DNA of 64,000 nucleotides from Pseudomonas sp. TH15 (GCF_016651105.1 NZ_JAEKEL010000001.1:4206001-4270000); one strand, 5' to 3'; positions 16,799 through 26,313 are shown, numbered from the stretch's first letter. Program-made: numbers and translations. Notes: generated by a model not told the origin, from the sequence alone.

Positions 16799-17617
16799 TT
16801 AAGTCAGAACATCCGGTTCTGCGCGCAAAATCCGTTCGCGAAACGGCTGGAAGCTGAACCAGCCGCCAAATTCAGTACCGACCTGCCTGGCCGTGTGTCG
16901 TGCAACGTCATGCGGGATAAGCCGTGGTGAACCCGCCGCTTCGGCGAGCAGTTGCGTGCGTGCGGCGTTGTCCATCGCGATAAAACGCCAGACGGCCGCT
17001 TCGACGGTTTGGCCAACGGTTAGCAGGCCATGATTTTGCAGGATCAACGCGTTGTGTTCGCCAAGGGTCTGGGCAATGCGCGCGCCCTCGCTGGTGTCCA
17101 GCACCACCCCGGAAAAATTGTCGAACAGTGCGTGCTTTTCATAAAAGGCACAGGCGTCCTGGGTCAGCGGGTCCAGCAAGCGTCCCAGACTCGACCAGGC
17201 CTTGCCGTACAACGAATGTGCATGCGCCGCGGCGATCACCTGCGGGCGGGCTTCATGCAGCGCGGCATGGATGGCGAACGCGGCCAGGTTCAACGCGCCC
17301 TCGCCTTCGAGGATTTCACCGTTAGGGTTGACCAGCAACAAATCCGACACCCGCAAATGACCGAAATACACGCCCACCGGGTTGACCCAAAAGTGATCCG
17401 GTCGCCCAGGGTCGCGCACCGTGATGTGCCCGGCGCCGCCCATATCAAACCCTTGCAGGGCAAACACCCGGAACGCGATTGCGAGGCTCTGTTTGCGCTG
17501 CAACCTTTCCTGCTCAACGCTCTCTCGCTGCGGCGGGTGCTCCCAGCGAAACACGGTGTGGCCGTCGCGCGGCAAGTCGTACACCCCCGGCCGATGAATT
17601 GCGTTGGCTGTGCTCAT
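16799..17617 (-). CDS. Class II aldolase/adducin-domain protein
   Basis: This 272-residue protein has the class II aldolase/adducin fold. It shows GHITVRDP near residue 62, zinc-ligand histidines in AAHAHSLYGK, and ALILQNHGLLTVGQTVEAA with the third histidine. Family members are zinc aldolases or epimerases acting on sugar phosphates or hydroxy acids, though many in such clusters are uncharacterised. It sits between a sulfonate-type binding protein gene and a 2-hydroxyacid dehydrogenase gene in one operon, suggesting handling of the carbon skeleton left after desulfonation or deamination. The substrate is unknown. Confidence 0.82.
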   Translation of the reverse strand: MSTANAIHRPGVYDLPRDGHTVFRWEHPPQRESVEQERLQRKQSLAIAFRVFALQGFDMGGAGHITVRDPGRPDHFWVNPVGVYFGHLRVSDLLLVNPNGEILEGEGALNLAAFAIHAALHEARPQVIAAAHAHSLYGKAWSSLGRLLDPLTQDACAFYEKHALFDNFSGVVLDTSEGARIAQTLGEHNALILQNHGLLTVGQTVEAAVWRFIAMDNAARTQLLAEAAGSPRLIPHDVARHTARQVGTEFGGWFSFQPFRERILRAEPDVLT

Positions 17618-17629
17618 GGCTGACTCCTT

Positions 17630-18568
17630 TCAATATCCACGGCTGATCTCCACCGGGTTTTCCAATGGCAGCCCTTTGCGCTGGCGTTCAATGTTGCGCG
17701 CCAGCAAGCGGGCAATGTTGAGGTACACCTGCGGCGAATTGGCCGAGGTGTGCGGTGATAAATGGATGCGTCGATGACGGTAAAACGGGTGCCCCGCCGG
17801 CAGCGGTTCCGGGTCGCTGACATCCAGACTCGCCAGGCCAACTTGCCCGGCATCGAGGGCGCGCAACAACGCCTGCTGATCGATCAGCGCCCCGCGCGCA
17901 AGGTTGATCAGATGCAGCCCCGGCCGGGCTGACGCCAGCACCGCTTCGCTGACGATGTGCTGTGTCGCGGGCGTGACCGGTGCCGCCAGCAGCACATGAT
18001 CGGCACGGCCAAACAACTCATGAATGTCCGCCACTGCGCGCACGCCGGGCACTTCAAAGGGTTGCGCGGAGTGACGCAGCGCGAGCACGTGCATCCCCAG
18101 TGCCTGCGCTTTCGGCGCCAAGGCCTGGGCAATACTGCCGAAACCGAACAGCCCCAGCGTGCTGCCGGACACTGAAGCCAGTGGCCGCTGCTGCCAGTGC
18201 GCCGCGTCGTTGATCCAGACGTCCGGCAGTTGCTTGGCGGCGGTGAAAATCGCGGCCAGGGCAAACTCGGCCATCGTCTCTGCAGTAGTGCCCCGCGCAC
18301 TCGCCACCGGCAAACTGTCGAACAGCCAGCGAGGGAAATAATCGAGGCCGCTGGTCACCAGTTGAACCAGCCGCAAACCAAACGGCCAACCGGGCGGCGG
18401 CGCCGACGCATCCCGAAAGTCGGCATGTGGGGCGGCGAGCAATACCTGAACATCCGCCGGCAGATTCGCTGGCAAACCCCGCGCTAACTCAAGCACTTCA
18501 ACATCGGGCAATTGCGCTCGCAGGTGTTGATTGAACGCCGCGTCCAACTGACTGGCGATGCGCGTCAT
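17630..18568 (-). CDS. D-2-hydroxyacid dehydrogenase family protein
   Basis: This NAD(P)-dependent enzyme of about 312 residues has the formate/glycerate dehydrogenase fold. A Rossmann loop GLFGFGSIAQALAPKAQALG, then LINLARGALIDQQALLRAL with the substrate/catalytic Arg region, DVSDPEPLPAGHPFY, and LSPHTSANSP with catalytic His are visible. It would reduce a 2-keto acid or oxidise a 2-hydroxy acid. I placed the start at 18568, where ATG overlaps the upstream stop as ATGA; a longer in-frame ATG upstream lacks family support. It could reduce keto acids from the exported amino-acid oxidase route. Confidence 0.82.
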   Translation of the reverse strand: MTRIASQLDAAFNQHLRAQLPDVEVLELARGLPANLPADVQVLLAAPHADFRDASAPPPGWPFGLRLVQLVTSGLDYFPRWLFDSLPVASARGTTAETMAEFALAAIFTAAKQLPDVWINDAAHWQQRPLASVSGSTLGLFGFGSIAQALAPKAQALGMHVLALRHSAQPFEVPGVRAVADIHELFGRADHVLLAAPVTPATQHIVSEAVLASARPGLHLINLARGALIDQQALLRALDAGQVGLASLDVSDPEPLPAGHPFYRHRRIHLSPHTSANSPQVYLNIARLLARNIERQRKGLPLENPVEISRGY

Positions 18569-19770
18569 GCCTGGGCGCCCCGGCTGGGCAAAGCGAATGC
18601 GGCGCGGCCGACGGCAGCGAGGATCGCGTCGTTCTGCGGCGTGTGAATCCGGCTGCACAACACGTCGCGGTAATGCCGCTCGATCGGATTGCCACGGGCC
18701 AGGCCCGGGTTGCCGATGGCTTCGATCCCCAATTCGACGGCGCTGATGGCGTTGCTGGTGACCAGGTATTTGACCTGTGTGGCTTCGCTCGGATCGACCC
18801 GTCCTTGCGCCGCGGCATCCAGCAGCACGCGGTTGGCAAACAGTAGCGCGTCGATGCGCCCGATCAGTTCATGAAACCGCGGCAGGCTCGACAGCGGCGC
18901 CCCCAGATTGGCCGGCGTGCGCTCGGCAAGCCAGCCCACTAACCAGTCGCGGGCGGCGCGGGCTACGCCGTCGTAGATCGACGAAAGCAGCACTGCCAGC
19001 CACAACACGCCGGTACTGTCCAGTTCCGAGGGACGCGGGACGTTGGCCGGCAGAATGTCCACGGCGTATTCGCTGGCGACGAACACGTCTTCGAAAATCA
19101 CATCGTGGCTGCCGGTAGCGCGCATGCCCAAGTGATCCCAGGTTTCCTCGATGCGAATCCCCGGCGTATCCCGATGCACCAGCCAGGTGCCCACGTGCGG
19201 CTCGCTGTCGTCACTGCGCGCCCAGACTGCCAGCCAGGTCAGGCCGGGAATGCCGGTGGAATAAATCTTCCGGCCGCTAAGCAACCAGCCACCGTCCACG
19301 CGTCGCGCAATGGTGTTGGGCAGGCCGCCACGGGCCGGTGTGCCGAGATCCGGCTCGACCCGCAACGCGTTGATCAATGCGCCCTCTTCCACTGCTTCGC
19401 GTGCCAGTCGTTCGCGCAAGTGCAGCGGCCAGGCCTGATTGCCTTGCAAGCGCGTGTGCTGCAGGTATTGCATCACCAGCACCAACGCGGTGGACGGTTC
19501 GCCGCGAGCCACTGCGCTGACGACCCGGCGCGCCTGGGCCAGGGTCGCCTCGCTGCCACCCAGCCGGCGCGGCACCGTCAACGCCAGCAAACCGTGCTCA
19601 TGCAAACGCCGCAGATTGGCGTGGGGGAACTCGCTGTGCTTGTCGTAATAAGCCGCCGTCGCGGCGAATTCGTCGCTGAGCGCTTCCAGCCGTTCGGCGA
19701 ATGCCGGGGCGTCGAGATCAGGTTGCCGAGCCTGACGCTCGGCGCGTGGTTGCGCGGTGGATAAGCTCAT
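18565..19770 (-). CDS. Acyl-CoA dehydrogenase-like flavoprotein, SfnB/DszC type
   Basis: This 401-residue protein has the acyl-CoA dehydrogenase fold: an N-terminal helical domain with LLALTVPRRLGGSEA, a middle beta domain (WLLSGRKIYSTGIPGL, RATGSHDVIFEDVFV) and a C-terminal helical domain. Members of the SfnB/DszC branch do not act on CoA esters but use FMNH2 or FAD to oxidise sulfur compounds. The sulfonate-type ABC genes alongside make that role more likely here. Its start overlaps the ABC ATPase stop by 4 bases, and its end overlaps the dehydrogenase start by 4, so the genes are tightly coupled. The substrate is unknown. Confidence 0.78.
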   Translation of the reverse strand: MSLSTAQPRAERQARQPDLDAPAFAERLEALSDEFAATAAYYDKHSEFPHANLRRLHEHGLLALTVPRRLGGSEATLAQARRVVSAVARGEPSTALVLVMQYLQHTRLQGNQAWPLHLRERLAREAVEEGALINALRVEPDLGTPARGGLPNTIARRVDGGWLLSGRKIYSTGIPGLTWLAVWARSDDSEPHVGTWLVHRDTPGIRIEETWDHLGMRATGSHDVIFEDVFVASEYAVDILPANVPRPSELDSTGVLWLAVLLSSIYDGVARAARDWLVGWLAERTPANLGAPLSSLPRFHELIGRIDALLFANRVLLDAAAQGRVDPSEATQVKYLVTSNAISAVELGIEAIGNPGLARGNPIERHYRDVLCSRIHTPQNDAILAAVGRAAFALPSRGAQA

Positions 19771-20546
19771 CGGTTGCCGGTCCTGCTCAAGGGTTGGGAA
19801 TCGTCAGCGGCACTGGCAACGTCGGGATCGCTGTCGACCCCGAGCAATTCCAGCAGGCGCGCACGCAAATCATGGAACGCCGGCGTCGCGATCTGACGCG
19901 GGCGCGGCAAGCGAATCTGGATCTGTTCGGCGATGCGCCCGTGGGCCAACACCACCACCCGATCTGCCAGCAGCACCGCTTCGTCAACGTCGTGCGTGAC
20001 CAGCAACACCGCCGGGGTGTGCACTCGCCACAACGCAATAATCAGTTGATGCATGCGGATGCGCGTCAAGGCATCGAGGGCGGCGAACGGTTCGTCCAGC
20101 AGCAACAGTTTCGGCTCACGGACCAGTGCCCTGGCCAGCGCGACGCGCTGCGCTTCGCCTCCGGACAAAGTGCCGGGCCAGGCATTGAGCCGATGTTCCA
20201 GGCCGACCTCAGTCATCGCCGCCAATGCGCGCTCTTTCGCCCCTTCGCCACGCACCCCGAGAGAGACGTTGCGCCAAGCGCGTTTCCACGGCATCAAGCG
20301 CGGCTCCTGAAACACCGCCGCCAAGGCTTCGGGCACCTGCAACCGGCCTTCGTCGATCCGGTCGAGCCCGGCCAGCGCTCGCAACAAAGTGGTTTTACCC
20401 GAACCGCTACTGCCCAGCAGGGCAACAAATTCGCCAGGCGCAATCTCCAGGTCCAAGTGATCGAGCACCGCCTGGCTGGCAAACCGGCGCGTGACCTGTC
20501 GGCACTCGACGGCTGGCAATGAGGGTTTGGCAAACAGCACAGTCAT
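19767..20546 (-). CDS. ABC transporter ATP-binding protein, SsuB-like
   Basis: This 259-residue ATPase subunit of an aliphatic sulfonate/nitrate/taurine importer has Walker A (LLGSSGSGKTTLL, near residues 39-51). It also has a Q-loop in VFQEPRLMPW, the signature LSGGEAQRVALARAL, Walker B LLLLDEPFAALD and the switch histidine in LLVTHDVDEA. GGAGCTGACC precedes the ATG, which lies 2 bases after the permease stop. It powers the adjacent permease and probably serves both binding proteins of the cluster, since no second ATPase gene is present. Confidence 0.9.
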   Translation of the reverse strand: MTVLFAKPSLPAVECRQVTRRFASQAVLDHLDLEIAPGEFVALLGSSGSGKTTLLRALAGLDRIDEGRLQVPEALAAVFQEPRLMPWKRAWRNVSLGVRGEGAKERALAAMTEVGLEHRLNAWPGTLSGGEAQRVALARALVREPKLLLLDEPFAALDALTRIRMHQLIIALWRVHTPAVLLVTHDVDEAVLLADRVVVLAHGRIAEQIQIRLPRPRQIATPAFHDLRARLLELLGVDSDPDVASAADDSQPLSRTGNR

Positions 20547-20548
20547 GG

Positions 20549-21286
20549 TCAGCTCCTGATAAAGGTCGGGCGCCAGGCCAGCGCAAACCGTTCAAGCAAA
20601 CGCACCAGGCCGTCGATACCCAGCCCCAGTACGCTGTAAATGATCAGGCAGATGACGATGACGTCTGTACGCATGAAGTCCCGCGCATCGTTGACCAGGT
20701 AACCAATGCCAGCGCTGGCGTTGATTTGCTCAACCACCACCAGCCCCAGCCAACTGATGCCGAAGGCGTAGCGCAAACCGACAAAGAATGCCGGCAAGGC
20801 ACCGGGCAAGATCACGTGGACGATCAGCTCCCAGCGTTTGAGCCCGAGCATCGTTGCGGCTTCGACAAGCTTGGGATCGAGGCCGCGGATACCGGAAAAC
20901 AGCGTGAGGTAAATCGGGAAGGTAGTGCCGAGGGCGATCAAGGCGATCTTCGGCGTTTCGCCTACGCCAAACCACAGAATGAACAGCGGCACGATGGCCA
21001 GGAACGGCAAGGTTCGGAGCATTTGCATCGGCGAGTCGATGGCGATCTCGCCGCGTCGCGACAACCCCGCCACCAACGCCAGGACGGTGCCGACGCTAAC
21101 CCCGATCGCCAGGCCGCTGAGGGCGCGTTGCAGGGAAATCCACAAGTGGCCGGCCAACTCGCCGCTGCCGAGCATCTGCCACAGCGTGGCGCCAATCGCA
21201 CTGGGCGCAGCGATGATGCGCGGTGGCAACAGTCCCGTGCGCGAGGCCAGCTCCCACAGCAGCAACAGCAACAACGGGCTGAGCAA
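20549..21286 (-). CDS. ABC transporter permease, SsuC-like (start frameshifted)
   Basis: The frame covers the membrane-spanning body of an SsuC/TauC-type permease, with the inner-membrane loop motif ATMLGLKRWELIVHVILPGALPAFFVGLR (near residue 143) that docks on the ATPase. As written it can only start at a TTG at 21286. A better start, ATG at 21369 with GGGAAG upstream, is in another frame. The frames join if the G6 run at 21355-21360 had seven bases, giving a protein of about 273 residues starting MSAPPLVTPLDRLKS. I treat the gene as probably intact with a sequence error near its start. Confidence 0.83.
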   Translation of the reverse strand: MLSPLLLLLLWELASRTGLLPPRIIAAPSAIGATLWQMLGSGELAGHLWISLQRALSGLAIGVSVGTVLALVAGLSRRGEIAIDSPMQMLRTLPFLAIVPLFILWFGVGETPKIALIALGTTFPIYLTLFSGIRGLDPKLVEAATMLGLKRWELIVHVILPGALPAFFVGLRYAFGISWLGLVVVEQINASAGIGYLVNDARDFMRTDVIVICLIIYSVLGLGIDGLVRLLERFALAWRPTFIRS

Positions 21287-21458
21287 ACGCGCGAGCAGAT
21301 CGCGCCCGGCGGGCCATTGGGCGATGGACTTGAGGCGATCCAGCGGTGTAACGAGGGGGGCGCAGACATTTCAACTTCCCTGATTAAGCGCGTCGAACCC
21401 CATGCTAACTACATAAAAACTGCCCGTGAAATTCGTTTTAGTTCTAACCTAATATACA

Positions 21459-21473
21459 AATAATGCATTTATT
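21459..21473. promoter_or_regulatory. AT-rich dyad upstream of the transport/catabolic operon
   Basis: AATAATGCATTTATT is an imperfect palindrome in the AT-rich gap between the LysR gene and the SsuC-like gene, about 90 bases before the latter's likely ATG. Its place and symmetry fit a LysR-type or CysB-type binding site controlling the minus-strand operon. This is inference from position. Confidence 0.3.
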
Positions 21474-21507
21474 CAAATCAACGATATGCAAGGAACAACC
21501 AGCCCGA

Positions 21508-22401
21508 TCAGTGCTTGCCCACCCGAGCCGCGACCATTTCGCCAAATACGCTGACCGGTTCTTGCAGGTTGCCGAGGAAACGCGGATGGATCAGCCACAA
21601 ATCAATCACCGGTTTGAAGTCCGAGACCGGGACAATTTCAAGTTTGTCGCGATGGCTGCTGTTTTCCAGCAACGGCAACGGCACCAGACCATAGCCCAGG
21701 CCATTGGCGATCAACCCCAACTGCAATTCGGTGCCGAACGTTTCCAGGTTGATTTGCAACGACAACCCCTGCGCGCTCAAGGCCCTTTGCAGGCCGGCGC
21801 GGAAACCACAGCCGTCAGGGTTGAGCACCCAGCCGCGCTGGTAGCAATCGGCGAGTTTGCAGTTGCGTTTGCGTACCTCGCCTTTGGCGGCGACCACCAC
21901 CAGGCTCATGCTGGCCAGCGAACGCCCGACCACCCCCTCCGGAAACACCTTACCGGCGGGAAACAGCGCCGCGACCACGTCCAGTTCGCCGTTCTCGACC
22001 TTGCCCAGCAAATGGCTTCCCCAGCCTGTGGCCACCGACGTCTGTAATTGCGGGTAGAGGGCTTTCAATTGGCTCAGGGCATCCAGCAACACCACATCGC
22101 CGATGGTCTGCGGGACGCCGATGCGTAACGCACCACTGGGCGGGCCGTCGCTGGCCACCAATTCGCTGAGGGCATCAATGGTGCGCAGCACTTCCAGGCA
22201 CTGCCCGTAAACCCGAAGGCCCATGCTGGTCGGTTTCAGCGGTTTGGTGTTGCGGTCGAGCAACTCGACGCCCAAGGCTTCCTCGAAGTTCTGCACCCGC
22301 CGGGTGATCGCCGGCTGGGTCAACTGCAAGGAATCAGCAGCCTGGCTGATGGTTTGGCAGCGGATCACTGCCACGAACGCGTTCAGATCATCTATCTTCA
22401 T
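21508..22401 (-). CDS. LysR-family transcriptional regulator
   Basis: This 297-residue protein has an N-terminal winged helix-turn-helix (MKIDDLNAFVAVIRCQTISQAADSLQLTQPAITRRVQ, residues 1-37) and a C-terminal periplasmic-binding-protein-like effector domain. The start at 22401 is the family start. Upstream in-frame ATGs would add an atypical tail. It stands between the sulfonate/dipeptide cluster (same strand, downstream) and the divergent thiol dioxygenase and rhodanese genes, and so may control both. The effector is unknown; a sulfur signal is a reasonable guess. Confidence 0.87.
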   Translation of the reverse strand: MKIDDLNAFVAVIRCQTISQAADSLQLTQPAITRRVQNFEEALGVELLDRNTKPLKPTSMGLRVYGQCLEVLRTIDALSELVASDGPPSGALRIGVPQTIGDVVLLDALSQLKALYPQLQTSVATGWGSHLLGKVENGELDVVAALFPAGKVFPEGVVGRSLASMSLVVVAAKGEVRKRNCKLADCYQRGWVLNPDGCGFRAGLQRALSAQGLSLQINLETFGTELQLGLIANGLGYGLVPLPLLENSSHRDKLEIVPVSDFKPVIDLWLIHPRFLGNLQEPVSVFGEMVAARVGKH

Positions 22402-22505
22402 TCTTTTTTCGCATAATAAATGACTGGAAAAATGTGCATAAAGAATAATACCTTTTAGCTCGCCCGTGTAGTTCGCGTTTATTTCAGTTTCCACGGAGGG
22501 AGCTC

Positions 22506-23135
22506 ATGCCCCAGAACCTTGTGTCCAAACCATCTGCGCCACCGAACCTGACGCGCTTGCGACAGTTCATCGAACAACTGGCCACGCTGCTCGACGAACA
22601 GCCCGGTGAAGCAGCGATCCTTGAACAGGGCGGCCGTTTGCTGCAGCAACTGGTCAGCGTCGATGACTGGCTGCCGGAAGACTTCGCCCGCCCCGACCCG
22701 GAGCGCTATCAGCAATACCTGTTGCATGCTGATTCACGGCAGCGTTTCAGCGTCGTCAGTTTTGTCTGGGGGCCGGGGCAACGCACGCCGATCCATGATC
22801 ATCGGGTCTGGGGCCTGATCGGCATGTTGCGTGGCGCGGAATATTCCCAGGGTTTCGCCCGGCAACCCGATGGCGCATTGGCAGCGGCCGGAGCAGCGCT
22901 GCGCTTGGATCCGGGCCAGTTCGAAGCGGTGTCGCCAACAGTGGGTGACATTCACCAGGTGGCCAATGCCTACATCGATCAGGTGTCGATCAGTGTGCAC
23001 GTGTATGGCGCCAACATCGGCGCGGTGAGGCGCGCAGTGTATGGCCTGGACGGCACTGAAAAACCTTTCATCTCCGGCTATTCCAACAGCCTGTTACCAA
23101 ACCTCTGGGATTTGTCGAAGGAGCTCCCGCAATGA
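22506..23135 (+). CDS. Cysteine dioxygenase/3-mercaptopropionate dioxygenase family protein
   Basis: This 209-residue cupin is a non-heme iron thiol dioxygenase that oxidises a small thiol (cysteine or 3-mercaptopropionate) to a sulfinate. Iron ligands are visible at H97 and H99 (TPIHDH) and H150 (GDIHQV). SVHVYGANIG near 164-172 holds the conserved His and Tyr. GGAGGGAG lies just before the ATG. The stop overlaps the rhodanese start as ATGA, so the two are translated together. Whether it prefers cysteine or mercaptopropionate cannot be told by eye. Confidence 0.85.
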   Translation: MPQNLVSKPSAPPNLTRLRQFIEQLATLLDEQPGEAAILEQGGRLLQQLVSVDDWLPEDFARPDPERYQQYLLHADSRQRFSVVSFVWGPGQRTPIHDHRVWGLIGMLRGAEYSQGFARQPDGALAAAGAALRLDPGQFEAVSPTVGDIHQVANAYIDQVSISVHVYGANIGAVRRAVYGLDGTEKPFISGYSNSLLPNLWDLSKELPQ

Positions 23136-24713
23136 CCGATTTCGCTATCCGCCGTTACGTCGATATCCGTAAAGCTCTGCTGGCACGCGAGGAACTTGCA
23201 TTGCTGGACGTGCGTGAAGAGGCGCCGTTTGCCGAAGCTCATCCGCTGTTTGCGGCCAACATCTCGCTGTCCAAACTCGAACTGGAAGTGCTGGCACGGG
23301 TGCCGCGCAAAGACACCCGGGTAACCGTGTATGACGATGGCGAAGGCTTGGCCGCCATCGCCGTTGAACGCTTGCAAACGCTGGGCTACACCGATGTGGC
23401 GCTGCTTGAGGGCGGCCTGCAAGGCTGGCGCGATGCCGGTGGCGAGCTGTTCAAGGACGTCAATGTGCCCAGTAAATCCTTCGGTGAACTGGTGGATGCC
23501 GAACGCCACACCCCGTCCCTGGCAGCGGAAGAAGTGCAGGCGCTGCTCGATGCCAAGGCTGACGTGGTGGTGCTGGATGCCCGACGTTTTGACGAATACC
23601 AGACCATGAGTATCCCCGGTGGCATCAGCGTACCTGGCGCCGAACTGGTGTTACGGGTGCGCGAGTTGGCTCCGGACCCGCAAACGCAGGTCATCGTCAA
23701 TTGCGCCGGACGCACCCGCAGCATCATCGGCGCCCAGTCACTGGTCAACGCCGGGATTCCCAACCCCGTGTCCGCCCTGCGCAATGGCACCATCGGCTGG
23801 ACCCTCGCCGGCCAGACCCTGGAGCATGGCCAGGACCGGCGCTTCAAACCCGTCAGCGCTCACAACAAAAACCTCGCCATCGAAGCCGCCCGCGCGGTCG
23901 CCAAACGCGCCAACGTGAGCCGCATCGGCCTGGCCGAGTGGCGACGCTGGCAAGCCGACCCGGCCCGCACTACGTATTTGTTCGATGTGCGCACGCCGGA
24001 AGAATTTGCTGCCGGCCACTTGCCGGGCTCGCGCTCCACACCCGGCGGACAACTGGTCCAGGAAACCGATCATTTCGCCAGCGTTCGTGGTGCGCGCCTG
24101 GTGCTGGTGGATGACGATAATGTGCGGGCGAACATGAGTGCGTCCTGGCTGGCACAGATGGGTTGGCAAGTGTCCGTACTGGATGACTTGAACCCGAGCG
24201 ACTTCAGTGAACAAGGCCCATGGCAGCCCCCTGCCGACCGCCCCCGCAGCCGAAGAAATCAGCCCGCAGACGCTGGCGGACTGGCTGAAAGAGCCGGGCA
24301 CGGAGGTGCTGGATTTCACCGCCAGTGCCCTTTACGTACAACGGCACATCCCCGGCGCGTGGTGGGTGTTGCGCAGTCAGTTGCAGGCAGCGCTGGCGAA
24401 CATTCCGCCGGCCCAGCGTTATGTCTTGACCTGTGGCAGCAGCCTGCTCGCCCGTTGGGTTGTGCCGCAGTTGCAGGCACTGACCCAGCGCCCGGTGGTG
24501 GTGTTGCGCGGCGGTACGAGCGCCTGGATCGAAGCTGGACTCCCGGTGCAAGCAAGCCCGCAGCATTTGGCGTCACCGCGTATCGACCGCTATCGCCGAC
24601 CGTATGAAGGCACCGACAATCCGCGCGAAGCCATGCAGGGCTATCTGGATTGGGAATATGGGCTGGTGGCACAGTTGGGCCGTGACGGAACGCACGGGTT
24701 TTTCGTGATCTGA
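23132..24713 (+). pseudogene. Multidomain rhodanese (sulfurtransferase), frameshifted
   Basis: The protein would have about 526 residues with four rhodanese-like repeats: LLDVREEAPFAEAHPLFAANI, VVVLDARRFDEYQTMSIPGGI with an active-site loop NCAGRTRSIIG (Cys), LFDVRTPEEFAAGHLPGSRS, and a last domain with TCGSSLL. Rhodaneses move sulfane sulfur from thiosulfate or persulfides to acceptors such as cyanide. The frame changes between 24206 and 24231. Removing one base from the C5 run at 24227-24231 joins ...GPWQP to LPTAPAAEEISP, so a one-base insertion or sequence error is likely. It is coupled to the thiol dioxygenase gene, as often seen in pseudomonads. Confidence 0.82.
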
Positions 24714-24722
24714 CCGTTCGGG

Positions 24723-24747
24723 ACAGGGTCGACCCGCTCGGCCCTGT
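24723..24747 (+). terminator. Hairpin after the rhodanese gene
   Basis: ACAGGG and CCCTGT pair around a 13-base loop and are followed by TTTC, 10 bases after the rhodanese stop. The next gene is convergent and close by, so it may serve as a weak bidirectional terminator. Confidence 0.4.
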
Positions 24748-24789
24748 TTCAGCCCTTTACCGCACCCCCGACAATTGCAGGATTGGTCG

Positions 24790-26313
24790 TCATACCGTCA
24801 ACGTCGTCGATTGGCCGTCACGCGCAAACTGGTTACGTCCCAACGCCTTGGCGCGATACAGCGCCTGATCTGCCGCCTCGATCAATCCCTGCAAATGATC
24901 CAGTTCCGACCCCGTGGCTGTAGCACACCCGATGCTTACACTGACACGTCCGAACGGGCTGGATTTGTGCGTAATGTTCTCTTGTTCCAAGCGGTCGAGG
25001 ATAAGTTGCGCCACTACCGTTGCACCGTCACTGTCGGTGTCAGGCATGATCACGCCCATCTCTTCTCCGCCATAACGTGCCACCAGATCCGACGGTCGCC
25101 GTACACACTCCTCGAATATTCTGCCAACCGTCTGTAGGCATGCGTCTCCAGCCACATGCCCGAGTGAGTCGTTAAACAGCTTGAAGTAGTCGATATCAAT
25201 CATCAGCAATGCCAACGACGTGCCGTCACGTTGTGCGCGCCGTGCTTCCATGGCGAGGCTCTCATCGAAGCAGCGCCGATTTGCCAAACCGGTCAGGGCA
25301 TCCTTCATCGCGAGCAACTCAAGCTGCCGATTCGATGAGAGCAATTGCTGCTGAGTCCCTCGTAACTGGCCCTCTACCTCGGTTCGCCGGCGAATATCCA
25401 GGATCAAAAACCAACCGATGAGACCGGTAAGCCCCAGCAGCCCCGTCACCACCACCGCCGACAGCAGTGCCTCCATTCGCCACGCAGCGAGGGCCTCGCG
25501 CTTGCCAAGTGCAACGGTCGTAATCAGCGGCAGTCGGTCACTCTTTCGGAAGGCGTAGAGGCGCTCCACACCGTCCAGGCTGGAGGTAAACGACGCAGTG
25601 CCGACTGATCGATCTACAAGATACTTTGCATAGATCGGCGACTTCAAAAAGTTGCGCCCCATGTCCTGCTCGCGGAAGGGATAGCGAACCAGCAAAGTAC
25701 CATCGGTATAGGACAATCCGATGGCTCCTTCCTGTCCTACGTCGATCTTTCCAAACAGCCGTAGGAAGTTTTCGATCCCCAAGGTGACCGCCACCACCCC
25801 GGCAAACTCGCCGTGAGGATCATTGAAGCGCCGGCTGACGGTGATCACCCACTCCTGATTAGAGCGGCTTTGGATTGGTGGACCGATAAAGGTCTCACGG
25901 GATGGATCGTCGCGATGATGAATGAAATAGGCACGATCAATGCTGTTCGCCCCGGCGGGAATCGGCCGATTGGAAGACATCAACCAGCGGCCCTGATTAT
26001 CGTAGATGGTGATGCCACTGAGCTGTGGCATCAGCGGCTCCTGTCGGTTGACCAGCATACTCAGGCGCTGGATCTGCGCAGGGCCAATACCTTCGGCTTC
26101 CAAGCGTTCGACGAGTCCGAGCAGAAGCAGCGAGCTTTGGCGGACAATACCTTCAGAGTAAGTAGCAAGCGCCTGGGTAAGGTTCAAGCCATGGACATTC
26201 ACTTCCTCCAGTGCTCGATCTCGAGAGCTCAACACTTTCCAGACAGTCAGTGACGCCAGGGAACAACCGATAACCAACAGCAAAAGCACCACCAGGTGGG
26301 TATCACGCTTCAC
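24790..26313 (-). CDS. Membrane-bound diguanylate cyclase with dCACHE-like sensor and GGEEM site
   Basis: This 507-residue protein has an N-terminal membrane helix (about 7-26), a periplasmic dCACHE-like sensor domain to about residue 275, a second membrane helix, a short coil and a C-terminal GGDEF domain. The active-site loop reads ARYGGEEMGVIMP, so the usual final Phe is Met. The metal and GTP residues (DIDYFKLFNDSLGHVAGD) are kept. RPSD five residues before GGEE forms an inhibitory I-site. It should make cyclic-di-GMP, with the Phe to Met change leaving some doubt. It is a single gene with no partner, convergent with the rhodanese gene. Confidence 0.85.
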   Translation of the reverse strand: MKRDTHLVVLLLLVIGCSLASLTVWKVLSSRDRALEEVNVHGLNLTQALATYSEGIVRQSSLLLLGLVERLEAEGIGPAQIQRLSMLVNRQEPLMPQLSGITIYDNQGRWLMSSNRPIPAGANSIDRAYFIHHRDDPSRETFIGPPIQSRSNQEWVITVSRRFNDPHGEFAGVVAVTLGIENFLRLFGKIDVGQEGAIGLSYTDGTLLVRYPFREQDMGRNFLKSPIYAKYLVDRSVGTASFTSSLDGVERLYAFRKSDRLPLITTVALGKREALAAWRMEALLSAVVVTGLLGLTGLIGWFLILDIRRRTEVEGQLRGTQQQLLSSNRQLELLAMKDALTGLANRRCFDESLAMEARRAQRDGTSLALLMIDIDYFKLFNDSLGHVAGDACLQTVGRIFEECVRRPSDLVARYGGEEMGVIMPDTDSDGATVVAQLILDRLEQENITHKSSPFGRVSVSIGCATATGSELDHLQGLIEAADQALYRAKALGRNQFARDGQSTTLTV

